DNA of 7,643 nt from JBEIVB01 sp040374085 (GTDB taxonomy: Bacteria; Bacteroidota; Bacteroidia; UBA4408). This document shows positions 6,301-7,643 of this stretch, piece after piece. Location of the stretch: positions 1 to 7,643 of the forward strand of contig JBEIVB010000107.1 in the NCBI GenBank assembly GCA_040374085.1, read 5' to 3'. Made by a program: the position numbers and the translations under genes. The notes beneath the pieces are model-generated. The model had not been told where the DNA came from. It did not search any database and was given only the letters and a program-made list of their open reading frames with translations. The number at the start of each line of letters is the position of its first letter. Positions within the stretch are counted from its first letter, which is position 1.

Positions 6301-6328
6301 AGCATATTACAGCCTAAGCATTTTACAG
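6301..6328 (+). repeat. Direct repeat upstream of xseA
   Basis: AGCATATTACAG (6301-6312) and AGCATTTTACAG (6317-6328) are 12-bp copies differing at one base, spaced 16 bp start to start. They end 10 nt before the xseA ATG. The repeat itself is plain to see; a role as an operator is inference only. Confidence 0.5.
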
Positions 6329-6338
6329 GCAACTTCTT

Positions 6339-7565
6339 ATGATACCACCCGCTGCCACGGCCATACCCCTTTCCGCCCTCTTGGGCGAGGTTGAGGCCGT
6401 AGTGGCACATGCCTTTGAAGGCCGGCAGACATGGGTGGTGGCCGAAACCTCCGATGTAAAACCCTACCCCAGCAAAGGCTGGACCTTCTTGCGGTTGTTG
6501 GAGCGAAGGGGCGATGCCATTGCCGCCAAAGCCGATGCCGTAATCTGGCGATCGGCCGTGGTGGACTCCTTTTTTGAGCAGACCGGCGTGAGGCTGCAAA
6601 ACAACCTTAGCCTTATGATGCTCGTGAGCGTCTCGTTCCGGGCTGCGCATGGATTCTCCTTGCAGGTGCACCGCATAGATCCGGCCTACACCTTAGGCCA
6701 GCAGGAGGCCCAGCGCAGGCAGGTGCTTGCCACCGTAAGCAGCTTGCACCCCGGCAGCTTAACCATGCGCGACGGGCAGTGGGTATCGGCCAACCACCTG
6801 AGGCCCCTGCCCGTGCTCCTGCGCCACCTGGTGCTGGTGGGTGCACCGGGCAGCGATGGGGAGCGGGACTTTGTGCACGAGCTGAAGGGCAACCCCTACG
6901 GCTATGCCTTCCGCATCACCTCCATAGCCGCCTCGGTACAGGGCCGCGAGGCCCCTGCCCAGCTTGCCCGGGCCTTGCACGAAGCGGCCCACGTGAGCGG
7001 TGCCGATGCCGTGGTGCTCATACGGGGCGGAGGATCAGACACCGACCTCTCTGCCTTCGACAGCCTGGAAGTGAGCTTGGCCATCTGCCTGTGTCCGCTA
7101 CCGGTGCTTACCGGCATTGGACACCAGCGCAACGTAAGCCTGGCCGACCTTCTGGCCCACACCCCATTGAAAACCCCCACCAAAGTGGCGGCGTTTGTGG
7201 TGGAACGCCACCAAAACGTTGACCGAAAACTTCAGGAGATGCAGCAGCGCGTGATGCGGGGAGCAGCCTCGGCCCTGCAGCTTGCCCGCTACCGAATAGA
7301 GGGCATACCCCAGCGCATAGAAGCCGCCTCTGCACGTTATCTGGAGCGGCGTGCCGCACAGCTCAACAGCATGCAGCGCATTGTGCAGGCCCACCACCCT
7401 CAGCGCTGGCTGCAGCGAGGCTTTGTGGCGGTGAGCCAAAACGGCCATACCATAACCCGCAAAAAGCAGGTAAACCAATTGCAGCCCCTGCTGCTTACCT
7501 TTGCCGACGGAACCCTAACCGCAACCCCTACCGCACCACCCCATGGCAAAGAAGAAAAGCTTTGA
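6339..7565 (+). CDS. xseA: Exodeoxyribonuclease VII large subunit
   Basis: XseA with several XseB subunits forms exonuclease VII, which degrades single-stranded DNA from both ends and acts in repair and recombination. The 408-residue length is normal. Residues 10-115 are the N-terminal OB-fold that binds single-stranded DNA, joined to the catalytic domain by DPAYTLGQQEAQRRQ (114-128). The catalytic domain shows LVLVGAPGSDGERDF (164-178), VVLIRGGGSDTDLSAF (225-240) and LTGIGHQRNVSLADLLAH (257-274), then KTPTKVA. D177, R229 and H262 match the E. coli catalytic D155, R205 and H238 (numbers from memory); the position of D241 holds N265. A long helical region (about 285-350) precedes the C-terminal HPQRWLQRGF...FADGTL module. 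The ATG at 6339 follows an intergenic gap of about 40 nt after the terminator. Its end overlaps xseB by 23 nt. Confidence 0.95.
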   Translation: MIPPAATAIPLSALLGEVEAVVAHAFEGRQTWVVAETSDVKPYPSKGWTFLRLLERRGDAIAAKADAVIWRSAVVDSFFEQTGVRLQNNLSLMMLVSVSFRAAHGFSLQVHRIDPAYTLGQQEAQRRQVLATVSSLHPGSLTMRDGQWVSANHLRPLPVLLRHLVLVGAPGSDGERDFVHELKGNPYGYAFRITSIAASVQGREAPAQLARALHEAAHVSGADAVVLIRGGGSDTDLSAFDSLEVSLAICLCPLPVLTGIGHQRNVSLADLLAHTPLKTPTKVAAFVVERHQNVDRKLQEMQQRVMRGAASALQLARYRIEGIPQRIEAASARYLERRAAQLNSMQRIVQAHHPQRWLQRGFVAVSQNGHTITRKKQVNQLQPLLLTFADGTLTATPTAPPHGKEEKL

Positions 7566-7643
7566 ACAACTCTTTGCCGAGCTCAACGCCCTGGTGCAAG
7601 CCATAGAAAGCGACGAGCTGCCCCTCGACCAACTGAGCAAGCA
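7543..7643 (+). CDS. xseB: Exodeoxyribonuclease VII small subunit, N-terminal fragment
   Basis: The first 33 codons are visible and the gene runs off the right edge. The protein starts MAKKKSFEQLFAELNALVQ and continues AIESDELPLDQLSK, matching the XseB pattern FEe.l.eLe.iV..LE.gelpLe. XseB is a small helical protein that binds the long helices of XseA and is needed for exonuclease VII activity. Its ATG lies inside the end of xseA, with 23 nt of overlap in another frame, which suggests translational coupling of the two subunits. Confidence 0.93.
   Translation, partial: MAKKKSFEQLFAELNALVQAIESDELPLDQLSK

Noticed and set aside
6464..7478. Minus-strand open frames and the plus-strand frame at 6779-7222 within xseA
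   Set aside because: They are shadows of xseA, which has family motifs along its full length.
1..7643. A defence, CRISPR, toxin-antitoxin or mobile system in the window
   Set aside because: No repeat-spacer array, transposase, integrase, reverse transcriptase or toxin-antitoxin pair is visible; the XseA and photolyase genes are housekeeping repair types.

Overview
The window looks like an ordinary chromosomal segment of a member of the Bacteroidota with moderately high GC. The evidence is a secreted protein with a type IX secretion (T9SS) C-terminal sorting domain, a DUF2851 protein followed by a very short PspC-domain protein, start codons without Shine-Dalgarno sequences, and TAnnTTTG-type -7 promoter elements. 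A flavobacterium-like lineage is plausible, but the genus cannot be told from the sequence.

Layout. (1) 1-246 (+) is the C-terminal end of a cryptochrome/DNA photolyase. (2) 1452 down to about 243 (-) is a polytopic membrane protein resembling GT-C (GT39/ArnT-like) glycosyltransferases. It is easy to miss because its frame has no stop before the window edge, so it runs on antisense to the photolyase. (3) 1453-1546 is a short divergent promoter region. (4) 1547-2368 (+) is pyrF. (5) 2453-3739 (+) is a DUF2851 protein, followed 5 nt later by a 75-residue PspC-domain membrane protein (3745-3972). (6) 4017-6224 (+) is a 735-residue exported PNGase F-like protein with accessory beta domains and a T9SS sorting domain; a strong hairpin terminator follows. 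(7) 6339-7565 (+) is xseA, overlapping by 23 nt the start of xseB (7543 to the window end); together these encode exonuclease VII.

How the genes relate. xseA-xseB is a clear operon encoding one enzyme complex. DUF2851-PspC is probably co-transcribed. The rest is a mixture: repair (photolyase, exonuclease VII), pyrimidine synthesis (pyrF), membrane glycosyl transfer and extracellular deglycosylation. I see no CRISPR array, tRNA, rRNA, insertion sequence or phage gene, and no clearly new multi-gene system. The points most worth a second look are the minus-strand membrane protein with its long antisense tail, the PNGase F-like protein that keeps all three disulfide pairs and two of three catalytic acids but seems to lack the third, and the direct repeat just upstream of xseA.
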